Part shown: piece after piece, positions 46,466-58,340 of the stretch
Layout: each line of letters starts with the position of its first letter
Position numbering within the stretch: the stretch's first letter is position 1
Assembly (NCBI GenBank): GCA_033782935.1
Contig: JAWQEG010000259.1
Coordinates: 1,081,501-1,145,500, forward strand
Source of the DNA: Petrolisthes cinctipes
Lineage: Eukaryota; Arthropoda; Malacostraca; Decapoda; Porcellanidae
DNA length: 64,000 nt
Reading direction: 5' to 3'
Notes under the pieces: generated by a model
The model's database searches: none
The model's input: only the letters and a program-made list of their open reading frames with translations
Told to the model about the DNA's origin: nothing
Position numbers and translations under genes: made by a program

Positions 46466-46728
46466 GGCCTAGATGGAAAGCAAACAACAACACCAAGAAC
46501 TAAACACTCAATCAGCTAGGGACACACACACAGACAATCACAACAAAACTATACACAGAACCACAACAGACAAACAACACCAGCAAGACCACAGAAACAA
46601 CAACTCACAAACAATACAAAAAATACACAAACAAAAGAGCAAAAAACAACCCAAACAACAACACAAACAAGATTGGAGGCAGAGCGCCACGAGTACGTCC
46701 ACACTCCACCAGTTCTGGAGCGAGACTC

Positions 46729-48369
46729 TCCGTTGTCAATGTGTAACGCACAAGCTGTGAACCTCCAGTGTCATCGATTCTAGTAGCCGAAACACATACC
46801 AGTATGAGTCAGTGGGTAATTGATGGAGGGGTGGTGGGGACATGGGTGTGGTATGGTGTTCTATGGAGGCAGGGTAGGGCTGGAACTGTAATCGGTAATG
46901 CAGTCGTCTTGGTCAGGTGCTATTTTTGTGTTTGTTCAATATATATCAAATATAGTAGTAACACATGCTGGAGCTTTTGTTTCATGTTTTAAATCATAAC
47001 GATAGTGATGGTTAATGCACGTAAGAATAATATCTCCAGTGTGGAATTTGAGCACGTCACCTTGTTGCTATAACATATCACTCCACCATTGGTCCTCACA
47101 AGTAAAGACAGGCTCGTTCCTTCGTTAGTCATTGCATATTAATATGGTAATTATTTTGTGACGATGATACAGATTTGTCAATAAAAATAATGTCCAACAT
47201 TTGATTAACATTATGAACAGTGGTAGTAGTGTACTGACAGTTGTCATTATAAGTTGTTTCTTGACAGTTCCGACCGAAGATAATTCATTATATATTTTTC
47301 ATTACATAGTGAGAGGATGGAAACATAACTCAAATATTTAAGGTATTGGATGCTTCATATGTATCGGAGTTGATTAATACAGTCGAGCTTCAAGGTGTTG
47401 GTTGATTCAGAGTATACATAAATTAATATTCTGATATTTCACTTTGATACAGATTGACTTGCACCTTATATGTGACTTACAATACCCTAATTACACAACA
47501 CAACTTATTTCAATAAAATTTATTGAGTTTAGTCCATGACGATATGATGCTAGTAACCGGTTACAACTGTGCACGTCAATTAATGTGTGTGTGAGAGAGA
47601 GAGAGATACAAAAAGAGAGATGACTTCCAAGATATTCGCGACTTTAACTTTAAATGTATGAATTTTGTTGGCATCCTCGCACAATCCGTCTATAACCGCT
47701 TAGTAATGTCAAAACTGAAGTATGTGAAAGTTCAATATGTGATGATAAATATATATTACCTCGGTCGGAGCAGTCAAAATTCGTCTTAAAATATCAAGTC
47801 ATGACACTACTACCAATGTTCACAATGCTCGTAAATTGAAGATATTTGTTATAATTGACAGAAAATATAGCCATCGTCACAATGATTAACTTAGTGGGAC
47901 CAAACTATGGAAATTTATGAGGCCTGATTTTGATATGTTATGTTTTAGGAACATTGTGACGTTTAAAACTTCACATTCAATATAATTTACTTATTATGTA
48001 TAGTACTATCATTAACGTCATGATGCAGAACATGAAATATTAATTAAAACCAAGATGCGCTGCAGATAGCTGGCATATACTAAACATTCATGGAGACATC
48101 TGGCCGAGACTAGCTACTGCCTCACCAACCCAGCATTTCTTTTACCGTTTGAGTGCATAATATGCATTGATAACAAACAATAACAAAATACTTTATTAAC
48201 CACCAAAATGTTGTGGTCTACTAATGTCATGTGTGTTATGTAACAGATTTATATAGCTGACGTCTACACTCCTCCATTACCATCCCCCCGATTTACTCCT
48301 GGCATGTGTTTCGGATATGCGAGTCGAAACTGGAGGTTCACACCTTGTGGGGTACAAACATTGACAACG
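46729..48369. repeat. Pair of inverted ~105-bp arms 1.4 kb apart
   Basis: 46729-46832 and 48262-48369 are imperfect reverse complements: cgttgtcaatg, tgtgaacctccag, ccgaaacacat and aatggagg occur in the same order in both when one is complemented. The left arm starts exactly where LINE-E copy 2 begins. They may be the ends of a DNA transposon, or two fragments of one LTR in opposite orientation; the second reading is supported by an LTR-like 48235-48600 stretch (aataaagg near its end). Confidence 0.6.
46833..48261. other. AT-rich interior between the inverted arms, no gene
   Basis: No ORF with motifs, and no transposase recognised. A short GT/GA microsatellite lies near 47583-47606. Confidence 0.45.
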
Positions 48370-48611
48370 CTGGAGTGATGAACATGGCAGTAGAGGAGCC
48401 TGTACAGTCGGCGAGAAAAGTCCTGTCGGCTCACTTGCTTCACCGAGGCATGCAATGTTTATAGACTCGAGATTATTAGGTGTAGAAAGCGTGAGTATTT
48501 CTCAAGTCCATGAACACTGCGTCTCGGTGAAGCAGTACTTCTGCCGCCGACTATACATCAGGAGACAAATAAAGGTTTGTACTTCAATATCTTGTTTCAT
48601 TTATTCATGAA
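48370..48611. other. LTR-like or unclassified stretch
   Basis: Contains an internal inverted pair: gtacagtcggcgagaaaag against cttctgccgccgactatac. It also has cttcaccgagg against ctcggtgaag. An aataaagg lies at about 48567. It could be the distal part of an LTR beginning near 48235. Confidence 0.35.
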
Positions 48612-49132
48612 GGTTATACTAAAAGAACCTAATTAACTCAAGTAAAATATATAAAAGATCAAAAATAAAAAAAACATTGAACTGTCTAAAAAGCCATAAA
48701 TATAATAAAATTAACAATTTCTGGAGGAGGCCAGCCTCCTCCACATAGGAGAGGGTGTTCCCTTCCACACGACAAGCCTCCTCCCCGTGGACCTGGGAGA
48801 AACTGTATGAACCGTCACCCACCCAGTACTCGGAGAAGTGCCTGCGACGAAGGTCCGCAAGGCTGGGACACTCGACAATAAGATGCTGTACTCTTTGAGA
48901 GAACAGACAATCATCACAGTAGGGAGGGTGAGCCCTCTCCATTAAAAAGCCATGAGTCAATAGTGTGTGGCCAATGCGGAGACGGACAAGAGACGTCTCC
49001 CACCGGCGGGACAGGCCACTGTAGCTCCACAAACCCAAAGGCGCTTGCGGATGTCTCAGAGCTTGTTAGCCCCGATGGCGTCCCATCTGTCCTGCCAGCA
49101 GGAACGAACGGTAGCATCTATGTAGGGTCGAA
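48612..49132 (-). mobile_element. LINE-A copy 6, 3' part
   Basis: 3' UTR and RNase H C-terminal tail (GFLMERAHPPYCDDCLFS, VEEAGLLQKL). The extreme 3' signature and tetranucleotide tail are missing. The sequence stops at a gggtcgaa site and resumes at 51955, where the same site is repeated. The interruption is a P-like transposon. Confidence 0.85.
49125..49132. repeat. Target-site duplication of the P-like element, left
   Basis: gggtcgaa, repeated at 51955-51962. The uninterrupted site, tagggtcgaaggtcc, is present in LINE-A copy 1 at about 2220-2234. Confidence 0.92.
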
Positions 49133-49317
49133 CAAGGCCGCTTGAAGAGTATGTCTTCCCGCGTCTGTCTCTAAACTCGTCCTACCACGCGCATGACGTC
49201 AGACTGAAGAGAGACAGGATTGGCGACTCCCCTCACCTCACCTCACATCACCTTCACCCAATCAGACCCACGTATTCTCACTCACACTCAGTAGTAGCCC
49301 GCGACACCCCCCAAAAA

Positions 49318-51471
49318 ATAAAGTCCAGTGTGCAATGATAAGAGGCCTTACTAGCCCATGGAAACAGGTAATATACTACATTTTTTATACGGACATGAGC
49401 AAGGATATTTTATTTTATTTAATTAGCAGGGTGGAAGCAGTTGGATACCCAGTAGTAGCCATAATGAATGATCTCAGTCCCACAAATGTAAGATTATGGA
49501 ACAATCTGAGTGTAAATGTAGATAATACCTCTTTCACTAATTAGAGCGGGAGCCCGAGGGGGTCAGCCTAGCTGGCAAGGTAACAACATTTGTTGTGCCC
49601 AGCAAGGATCTATATACTTGGACAAACAAAGAGATGGAAGTCTGCCGGTCACCTGCTGGTGGGTGTGGCTTACATATGAATTTGAAGTTGGTTTGAAGTT
49701 GTTACCCTCAGAGCTGAGCTAGCTCAGCTGCAGGGTGTGTAACTTTTGGGGTGTCTGGCTCGGACCCCCCACCACTGAAAATGTCTGTCACTGCTTGTTC
49801 CTGATAAAGTGGGCCTTACTGATAAATTTGAGGTTGATTTGAAGTTGTTACCCCATGAGCTAATCTAGCATGACTTACTGGTGCCCTTTTTTGAGCTCTG
49901 GCAGGGGTACCCCACCACGAAAAAAATATGTCATTGGTCATTTCTAATACACTATATCATGCTTATTACATATTGACTTGTTTTCTTTTGTTACTTACAA
50001 GAGCTAAGCTAGCTCAAATTATACCTGTATTATCCTGTCCCTGAGAACCACACCCACCAGCAGGTGACCGACAGACTTCCATTTCTTTGTTTGTCCAAGT
50101 ATATAGATCCTTGCTGGGCACAACAAATTTTGTTACCTTGCCAGCTAGGCTGACCCTCTCTGGCTCCCGGTCTAAATCCAGCTGCTAAAGACAGGGAAGT
50201 ATATGTGTTTGCAGATGCCCCTCACTTGATGAAGCTGATTCGTAACAATGTTCTTGACTATGGGTTTATTGTACATTATACTACGAAAGCCAATAGTGAA
50301 TGTGTTCGCGAACTAATCAGAGGAAGTGTACATGATCTAAGAACCATCATGTTGATGTAACAGGAGTTCAAAGGATTAACGTCAGGGAGGCTGTTCAGTT
50401 GCTATCAGAAACTACAGCTAAGTCCTTGCAGTATTTTGGCCAGAAAGGACTTGTGCAGAACAAGGATTGGGAAGGTACAGTACGAGCAAGTTCATTTCTC
50501 TAATAGATTCATGGTTTGATTTGTTGAACTCCAGAGTGTGTTATGATGTAAAGTTCACCAGACACGCCTATGGACTCAACTTACAAGAGCAAAATAAAGT
50601 TTTGGAGGATATGGTGAACACCATTAAAGCAATGAAAGTTTGAGATAGAAAAACGCTCTTTCAGTTTCAGAAAGGCATGCTCATATCTTCTCAGTCTTTG
50701 CTTAAACTATATGAAATGCTGCAGGAAAGGTTCCCTATTTCTTATGTATTAACACATAAATTAAACCAAGATGTTTTGGAGAATCTGTTTGCTTCCCTTC
50801 GGCAGATGGGAGGGTGTTCTGACCACCCATCCCCACTTCAAGTGAAGTATAACCTCAAAACATACCTTCTTGGGAAGAACATTGCGTTGGTTGGGGCAAA
50901 ATACAACACACAAGAATATGTAGATGAGGTAAACATGTCAGGCAGTTGGTTTTCCAGCACAGCTTCATCACAATATCATATGATTGAAAGTAGTGATAAG
51001 CCTAAAGTCAAGAGCTTTGCCTGTCAGCTATACTTTTCACATAATTTGATTTTAATAATTCCATGTGTGAAATGGAAGACACTGAGAACTGTCTTCCAAT
51101 AAGTACAGAATAAGAAGAGACATTAGAAAAAGCAATGGAAACAGCAGGACTGAGGGGGGTTATTTGTCAAACAGTGTCCACAGTACAATCTACTAGGCAC
51201 AGATGCAAGCACAGAAAACTGGATTGGTATAATTTCTAGAACAGAAGGGAAGTTAAAGAGACCCAGCTATATATTTTTTGTTATCAACTGAAAAAATGGA
51301 AAGACTGTTTATTTGTTATCACGGAGATAAGGAACTCAGAGAGGCACCAAAATGTGTAACAACATTAGCAAGTGAAATAAGAAATTTTGTAGATTTACCA
51401 GATGATGTGATTAGGTTTTTGTTCGTTGCGCATATTAAACAGAAAGCGAAATTCACAGAGGAAAATATCTA
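49318..51471 (+). pseudogene. P-element/THAP9-like transposase, N-terminally truncated and frameshifted
   Basis: The readable parts in order are MIRGLTSPWKQVIYYIFYTD and VVAIMNDLSPTNVRLWNNLS (catalytic RNase H-like fold, 49338-49541), then after the MITE NPAAKDREVYVFADAPHLMK (about 50176-50360), a stop, NVREAVQLLSETTAKSLQYF, LIDSWFDLLNSRVCYDVKF, and THKLNQDVLENLFASLRQMG with GGCSDHPSPLQVKYNL (50750-50860), the best-conserved P/THAP9 signature. The C-terminal piece SEIRNFVDLPDDVIRFLF is at 51378-51420. The THAP zinc finger and leucine-zipper-like region are missing. Frameshifts near 50360, 50500 and 50640 and stops near 51102 inactivate it. Confidence 0.85.
49542..50174. mobile_element. 633-bp MITE with ~128-bp TIRs inside the P-like element
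   Basis: Inverted repeats 49542-49669 and 50047-50174 share about 95% by eye: tagagcgggagcc at one end, ggctcccggtcta at the other, with tatatacttggacaaacaaa inside. AAT at 49539-49541 and 50175-50177 is the likely 3-bp duplication. Removing the element plus one AAT rejoins the transposase frame as SFTN-PAAKD. No ORF. A 3-bp duplication would fit PIF/Harbinger or CACTA relatives, but the family is not recognised. Confidence 0.85.
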
Positions 51472-51954
51472 ACAAAATGTCAAAACTATGATAAGAATTC
51501 AGTGAAAGAGCAAATCACGGTAATACTTATGAATAAGTATTGTATATGGTATGCATGATAAATTATGAAGTTCAAACCTACTCTTTGTAATTTATGTATT
51601 ATATTTGTTTCCTTAATAAAATATTAATGCCTAATAATTTTTCTTCAACTAGGCTTTGAAATAGTTTAAAGTTGACAGCTGATCACAAGAGAGAGACAGA
51701 TTTATCATATCAAAAGGTAGGCTACTCTTTTGGTGCTTGAATGAATAATGCTATAAGGAATAATGGTCACAAGCTGCATCATTCCCCATCTGCCACCAAC
51801 AATATCAAATATCATGTATCCAGTGCAAAATGTTGTGTTTGGGCAGGGTTTGTAAAGGGTATCTATGAGTGAGGGAGCGAGAGACTCTTCACAGTGACGT
51901 CATCACTCTCTCCCTGCCTGCGCGGTGGGACGACCTACTCTTCAAGCGGCCTCG

Positions 51955-51962
51955 GGGTCGAA
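51955..51962. repeat. Target-site duplication of the P-like element, right
   Basis: gggtcgaa, matching 49125-49132. LINE-A sequence continues with aaggtcc. Confidence 0.92.
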
Positions 51963-54900
51963 GGTCCATTGCAGAAACGAGATGACGCCCGGCAGGAGGC
52001 CGAGAACTGGAGACTGTAGCCTTAGCCAGGGTCTCAGCTCGCTCATTTCCATCGACACCTACATGAGCCGGAACCCAACCAAATATAACTCTGCAGCCAC
52101 GACAACCCAGGAGGACAAGCCACTCTAGAATGGCCAACACCAGGGGATGGGAAGAGTTAAAATTGCACAAGGCCTGCAAAGCACTACAGGAATCTCTAAA
52201 AATAGTAAAAGAAGGCTGAGGGAGAGTAAAAATCACTTGGAGGGCATATAAAATGGCCAAGAGCTCAGCAGTAAAAATTGACATGACAGAAGGGGGCCTG
52301 CCACCACGACAAAAGTTAGGTAAGACAACTCCAGCATCAGACTTTGACCCATCTGTGTACATAGGGAGGGAATCCCTGTGAGGAAAGGCATGTTCTAAAA
52401 AGAAGGAATGAACCACTGGTTCCTTCTTGTCTGAAAAGCAGGTGCAAGGAAAAACTTCTGCAAGAAGCCATGGAGCCACCCTGGGAACCCGCACAGGACA
52501 AAATCGGGAAGTCATCAAAGCCCATCTCCATAGCCTTCCTGACCAGGAAGCCAAAGTGTCATGGTGTGCGAGAATGTGAAAGGAAGTATTGAGACATGAT
52601 ATCAGATGACACAGCCAAGCAGTGAAGGGAGTCAGGAAGTCGATGTAATCGATGCCAACACCGAACCATCAAGGACTGGCGATGGAGATCAAGAGATGGC
52701 TCATCAGCATCCACCAGGAGACTGGGGATTGGGGACGACCTGAAGGCTCCGGTCGCCAGACGTACCCCAGCATGATGAACAGGGTCTAAGACTCTGAGAT
52801 GGGCATCCATGGCAGAGGAATATACCTTACACCCATAGTCGAGTTTTGACCTAATAAGAACATGGTATAGGGGGAGGAGGGTGGCCCGATCAGCCCCCCA
52901 GGACGTATGGCCCAGGACTCTCAAAAGGTTAAGAGCCTAGAAGCAAGAGACCTTGAGTGAACGTAAGTGGGGAACCCAAGTCAAACGTTTGTCAAAAAGA
53001 AGACCCAAAAAGCGAGTCTCTTCGACACAACGTATCCGATGACCATACATGAATAAGTCCGGATCGGGGTGGATGCCTCGGATGCGGCAGAAGTGCATAA
53101 CAACTGTTTTGGCAGGAGAAAATCGAAACCCATGAGAACTAGCCCAACCCGACACCCTGTCGAGGGCAAGCTGCATGCGCCGCCACTGACATTCGGGAAG
53201 CAGCAACCCAGACTGCCAGGTCGTCAACGTACATGGAATTGGCTATACCGTACAGAAGGGACGAGGTAATGGCATTAATTGCTACTGCAAACAATGTGAC
53301 ACTGAGGACGCTTCCCTGGGGGACGCCCTCCTCCTGTGCAACAGATGCTGAGAGGGCTGTACCAACCCTCACAGAAAAAACTGCATAGAAACTCCTTAAA
53401 AAAGCGTGGAAGGCGACCCCGCAGGCCATATACATGTAGTTGCTGCAGGATGCCATATTGCCATGTAGTGTCATAGGCTTTCTCTAAATCAAAGAATACA
53501 CAGACAAGTTGTTGATGTCGTGCAAAAGCTTCACATGCAGCAGCTTTCAACCTGAGCAGAGCATCTGTAGTGAAACAGTGTTTACGAAAGCCAAACTCGG
53601 ACGGAGACAGAAAAAGACCCCTTCCGAGGAAGTGTACCAGTCTGACATTCACCATCTTCTCAAATAGTTTACAGAGACAGGAGGTCAAGGCAATTTGGCT
53701 GTAATTGAGGGCAACACTAGATTCCTTGCCCGGCTTGCGGAAAGGAAGGATGGTAGCAACCCTCCACCCAGAAGGGAAGACACCCTCCAGTCATATTCTG
53801 TTATATATAGCTAGAAGAAATGAGATCGCCTCCTCACCCAAATGTTGCAACATTGCATATGGGATATCGTCAGTCCCAGGAGAAGTGTCACCACAGAGAG
53901 AAAGAGGGCATAGTGCAGGTCTCTCAGCGTGAATATATGGTTATAACGTTCATTCTCCTTCCCTGAGAAATCCAGGACAGTGCGCTCCCGGGCTCTCAAC
54001 TCATGCCTGACAGCCAGAGGTCGAAAGTCACGGCTGGAGACTCTTTCAAAAGCCTCCGCCATGGTGTTGGCCACTGTTAAACCATCCATGATCTTATTTC
54101 CATTGACCTTAAGAACAGTTGGAGAACTTGGAGAAAAATTCCCCACCATCTTACCGACTCTCTTGAACACTTGGGTGAGTGGAGTTTTAGTATTAATTGA
54201 AGACACATAGGCCTTCCAAGATGCACGTCGTGCCTTTTTTAAAACTCGTCTAGTCCGAGCCCTTGCCCATCAGAAGTCCTTTAAAAGAGTTGGGTCCCCA
54301 CGATTGCTACGAAAGCGAGAGAAAGCAACACGCTTCTCCCGCACAGCAGTAGTGCAGACTGGTGACCACCAATGGACAGTACGTTTGGGAAAGTGGCCAG
54401 AAGTTTTAGGGATAGAGTTGAAAGCAGCAGAGTGGACTATATCAGTGAAATATGTTACAGCCTCATCAGAGGTATCAAAATCTGCTACAGAAGAGACCAA
54501 AGAAGTTAGCTCTCTAAAAAACTGCCAGTCAGCCTTCTCTAATTTCCACCTAGGAAGACGAGACTTTAGTTCGTATCTGTTACCTTCTAAAAGTATAGGG
54601 AAGTGATCACTACCATAGAGATCGGGCAACACACTCCAAGTAAACTCCAACAGAGCATTGGCTGAGCAAAGGGAAACGTTAATGGCGGTAAAATTCCCGG
54701 TAGGGCTATTAAATGTGTCACATCCATATTTAAAACCCCTAATCCCTCATCCACAATAAAAGAAGCCAATAAAACACTCCTGTCACCCTACAGAGGATGG
54801 CAACCAATAAAATCACCAAATAAAATAAAGGGAGAGGGAAGGTCCCGTACAAGAGGGTTGAGATCACCCCTCTCAATTCTAACACAGGGAGGAAGGTATA

Positions 54901-55190
54901 GACTGCCCACAGTGTACTAGCGGCCCATAAAAACCTTAACTGCGACAGCCTGGAGCGGAGTGTCAAGTTCCAGGCTCGTGCATGGAACATCTTGGCAAAC
55001 TAGGATGGCAGAGCCACCATGGTGACCCTGCCCTTCAAATGAATTGGAATAAAATGCAGAGTATGCTGAAGGACTGGCAGGAATGTAGTCCACAAGCATT
55101 GTCTCTTAGAGAGAAACAAATGCAGGAGAGAAGCTAGAGAGAAGAACGCGCAGTTCCTCCCAAGAAGCACACAAGCCACAAGGACCTTGA
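51963..55190 (-). pseudogene. LINE-A ORF2 in copy 6, multiply broken
   Basis: Readable: LDYIPASPSAYSAFYSNSFE-like endonuclease start, FTWSVLPDLYGSDHFPI, FPKRTVHWWSPVCTTAV, RT fingers, [38 protein letters not shown], thumb SKLDYGCKVYSSAMDA, and RNase H YTDGSKSDAG and VPAHVGVDGNERAE. Frameshifts occur near 54760, 54250, 53880, 53390 and 53200, and small deletions throughout. The final RNase H residues and tail are across the P-like element at 48612-49132. Confidence 0.85.
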
Positions 55191-55196
55191 ACAGTG

Positions 55197-57273
55197 TTAC
55201 TTTAGTACAGATTTTTGGCAACCCTCACGGAGGTACTTCCCACTACCACCTTGACCTGAGGGTTTACTCAAACGATAAGTTTTGTCTAATCCTGAGCCCC
55301 TAGAAGAAGAGCAAACCTGAGGAATAGTACTTGGGGCAGTAAATGGGACTCGTAAACGAGTCCCTGAAGCATCTGATATTTTAGAAGAAGGTGAAGGTAG
55401 ATGAGCAGGGATATTCTTTGAAACAATTACATTGGTATTGTCCCGTACAGCAATGGTAACACTGACACAGGCAGATACATCAACATCCATAATACAGGTG
55501 GCAGAATCACTCCGCTGTTTAAGCAGAAGAGAAACTGAATCTGTTGAGGTCACAACATCTGAGGCATCCACTTTCACTTCATGCCCCTCTGATGATCCTA
55601 AAGGAATCTTGCGAGGGGGAACGTTTGTTGAATCAAGAGATTCTTCAGAGCCACGAGAACGCCTCTGGTGAAATTGAGAGAAAACTATGGATGAGTTCAC
55701 AGAGACGGTTGCCTTGCAAAAAGGAACATCTATGGAGTCAAGTGCCTCAAAGGAACCACAAAGACGTCTCTGTGGCAGTTTAGGTGACTTAAGTTTCCTT
55801 TTGGGAACACCTTTAGCTAAAGTCTGAGAATAGTCAGCTGTTGAAGGGTCACCAGAATGAGTGTCTGATACAGTTTCCAAGACAGAGAAACTATTATGTA
55901 GTGAAACCTTAGAAACGCTCTCGCTAGAACAAGAAGCAGCCGCTTCTTGAGAGAGTGCTGCAACCGATTTAGGGCGAAGGGAGGAGGCAGGGCGTTAGCC
56001 AAGTGGAGAATATCTTGCTCAAGGAGGTACATCTTACATTAGCGAGAACTAAGGAGTGAGCATCCCATCAGCAAAAGCAATAACTCTCTGACTGACACTC
56101 AGAAGTAAGATGTGAGTCAAGAACAGAACAATTACCTCACCGAGAACGGTTTTTGCAGTTTCTCCTCCCACGACCAAACTCATAACAACAGAAACACTGC
56201 ATAGGACGCTCAACAAAAGGCTTTAGCTCAAAAGAGGTGGGGTTAATGTTAATGCGATTTGGGATATGCGTGCCATTGAAAGTGAGGATGATCATATTTT
56301 TACTGCCCTTCATCTTTGATACTCGTTGGACACTATCTGGGCACATAGTGAGAATATCCTCTTCTGAGAATTCATACTGGTCCTCATTACATATACGCCC
56401 CTTACTATAAATAAATGTTCGATGTAGTTTGATGGATTCAAACATGCTATCAGAAGGACAGGGGAGATTGAGGAGCATCATGGCCTGTGCAAGATCTTTG
56501 GCTCTGATTAAAACACCCTTACCGTATTTTTTTTATGTGGCCCATTGGTAGTAATCCAATTTCTTTCTCCATATACCGGGAAGCATGGATAAGGTTACCA
56601 CGTCCCTCACTGCAGTAAGACACAAACCAAAAGGGTGTAGGATCCCGATACTCCTTCCTTAGGGACATGCTCTACAGAGTTATCAAAGATGTTAGGTCAG
56701 TAGTCATTGTCACTGTCAACTACATTTGTGGACCGCATCATCTGAACTTTGCAGTGAGTATTCCCCACAATCAGAGATTCTTTTGCCTCAAAAGCTGCTT
56801 TGGCAGCAGCATTTGTATTGAAAGTAATATAGCACCGATTAGAGCATTAGTTTCTTTACCCCCATGGCGAGAATGAGGTGGAAGTTGTGGTTGGAGACGG
56901 GCCAGGCAAACGAACACTGGGAGTCAGTATCTCATGACGGTGTAAAATTTGTTGTATTCAAGTGAACACCTCTAGTGACATGAAGCATCATCCCAACATT
57001 ATGAACTGGTTCATATTTGTTCGTCCAGTCCATATCGAACAAACAACTTCGACCTAACTCTCGCCAGGGGGATAAAGAAACTTATGCTCGTGACTGTACA
57101 TTCGTTAACATTAACGTGTCCAAACCGCTAACAGGGATTGTCTACACAACACTCGACCTGCTGGGTCTACTCTTAAATGCAGCCTTCTGCATACCACCAC
57201 GACCAGAGAGTGACGTCAGGAGGGCCTGGTCGACCACCGCTCAAGGAAGAGATTGGGGCTTTTCGTTTTCCAT
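55197..57273 (-). pseudogene. LINE-A ORF1 in copy 6, with MITE insertion
   Basis: The ATG at 57273 gives MENEKPQSLP, corresponding to MDTEKPQSLP in the other copies. The RRM-like segment is disrupted at 56842-57089 by a foldback element that replaces about 115 bases of LINE sequence. Zinc knuckle CFCCYEFGRGRRNC at about 56180, Ser-rich tail and SVLK end at 55197 remain. Frameshifts occur near 56530, 56130 and 55990. Confidence 0.82.
56842..57089. mobile_element. 248-bp foldback/MITE in LINE-A ORF1
   Basis: Inverted ends of about 32 bases: GAGCATTAGTTTCTTTACC at the left, and the complement of GAGCATAAGTTTCTTTATCC at the right (57057-57089). No clear target duplication; the LINE segment normally between gattaga and gtacattcg is missing, so insertion and deletion are combined. 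No ORF. Confidence 0.7.
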
Positions 57274-57720
57274 ATATCATTGATTTTGTTATATTGGCCC
57301 TGGAGCCAAGAACTACTACCTACCAGGCAGATGAGGGGACCGAGCGCTGGTCGCCGTGGGCGGGGTACCTCTTCCCCCACGGGGCCACTCGTTTTAAAAA
57401 GCAGCCCCAATGGCTCGAAAGTTTGCCCACGACAGTGCTGAGACCCTCTTCCCCAACATCTCCTGGCCCAGACACCCAACCATCCAACATAGAACGGCCC
57501 CTAGAAAGTGGTCCCACTGGAAGGCAGCACTGATGGCTCGTACTGACAGCCAATTGCATGAGAACCATTTAGTCTGGTCTCTCACAGTCGAACTTACTAG
57601 CATGGGAAGCCATCTCTCCCCGAAATCGGGGCAGAGCAGGGGCCGGAGCCCTCTCTAGTCTAGCTCGCCAGGTCTCAGAGACACGCAAGCCCCCCCACCA
57701 CGTCAAGGCGGTACCCGTTG

Positions 57721-58190
57721 GGGGGGTGCTGGAGGAGGGGTTGGTGACGCATCCACTCTGCTCCTTCCCCGTCGTGCCGTGTGGTGATGGTTGGTTGGTA
57801 GGTGGGGGTGGTTGTAGATCAGGAGAAATGGCTATTGGTGGTAAGCCCTTTATCCTGAAGATGTCCATGAGTAGCTCAGAGAGATGACCTAACCCTTCTG
57901 CAGGTAAAGCAACAGCAGTCTTGGTGCAAACGGTGATGATGTCTGACTGCTGCTGCCGGTGCTGCAAAGGCTGGGTGTCGGTCATCCTCCTCCAATGGGC
58001 ATAGAATGAGCCTAGGACCTGTCCACCAATTGGCAGGTCCGGCTACGTTGGTAGCGTCCATGCCCTTCCTCCCTAGTGAAAGACACCTCCTCTCCGTCCC
58101 TCAGAAATGGTGGTGAGGAGTTGACAGCACAGAGAAGGATGCTCTTCCTGTTGACGAAGTAGTTTCTATCATTAGATATTTGGGGGGCAT
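57721..58190 (-). pseudogene. Cold-shock-domain retro-unit 1, 5'-truncated
   Basis: Starts within the CSD (NDRNYFVNRKSILL, corresponding to the RNP2 part) and continues in broken frames to SDIITVCTKTAVALPAEGLG and GLPPIAISPDLQPPPP. Unlike units 2 and 3 it then runs on in the same frame into the second-ORF sequence (TTGKEQSGCVTNPSSS). It is cut at 57720 by the 5' end of LINE-A copy 6. Truncation at the 5' side is typical of retrotransposed copies. Confidence 0.7.
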
Positions 58191-58340
58191 TAATGCAGTA
58201 ATTTTTCTTTTACTCATCTATTCATTTACCACAACGGTCTTTTGACTTGGGTGGTCCATTCTTCCCTGACCTGGAAGATGTTGGGGTCACGTCTTCGGGA
58301 GATATGTTGTTGAAAAAGATCAAGGCGAGGAGAAGCAGTC

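Larger units (their letters stand above)
43886..46728 (-). mobile_element. LINE-E copy 2, ORF1 and endonuclease only
   Basis: 5' leader 46466-46728 (CA/AAC-rich, as in the copy at 1-1198), ORF1, then the endonuclease part of ORF2 ending near 43990. It stops before any RT motif, so it is 3'-truncated, unusual for ordinary LINE insertion and suggesting a later deletion or rearrangement. Confidence 0.82.
49133..51954 (+). mobile_element. P-like (THAP9-related) DNA transposon inserted in LINE-A copy 6
   Basis: Bounded by 8-bp duplications gggtcgaa (49125-49132 and 51955-51962) and by terminal inverted repeats: CAAGGCCGCTTGAAGAGT at the left, and the complement CGAGGCCGCTTGAAGAGT at the right. 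Eight-base duplications fit P and hAT; the coding remnants identify P. The length is 2822 bp, including a 633-bp MITE at 49542-50174. The transposase ORF is decayed and lacks its N-terminus. Confidence 0.9.
51955..57720 (-). mobile_element. LINE-A copy 6, 5' part to the 5' end
   Basis: Continues from 48612-49132 across the P-like element: RNase H (52554-51963), RT (53688-52559), endonuclease (55170-54270), ORF1 (55197-57273) and the 5' UTR ending in the G-run at 57714-57720. The right flank is the cold-shock-domain repeat array. No target duplication could be found, because the 3' end has been lost. Confidence 0.88.

Noticed and set aside
46473..46760. Gln/Asn/His-rich 95-codon open frame
   Set aside because: Lies in the CA/AAC-rich 5' leader of LINE-E on the antisense strand; low complexity.
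49133..51954. hAT transposon (8-bp duplication, CA-starting TIR)
   Set aside because: The coding remnants match P/THAP9 transposase (ENLFASLRQMGG, DHPSPLQ) and no hAT motif was seen.
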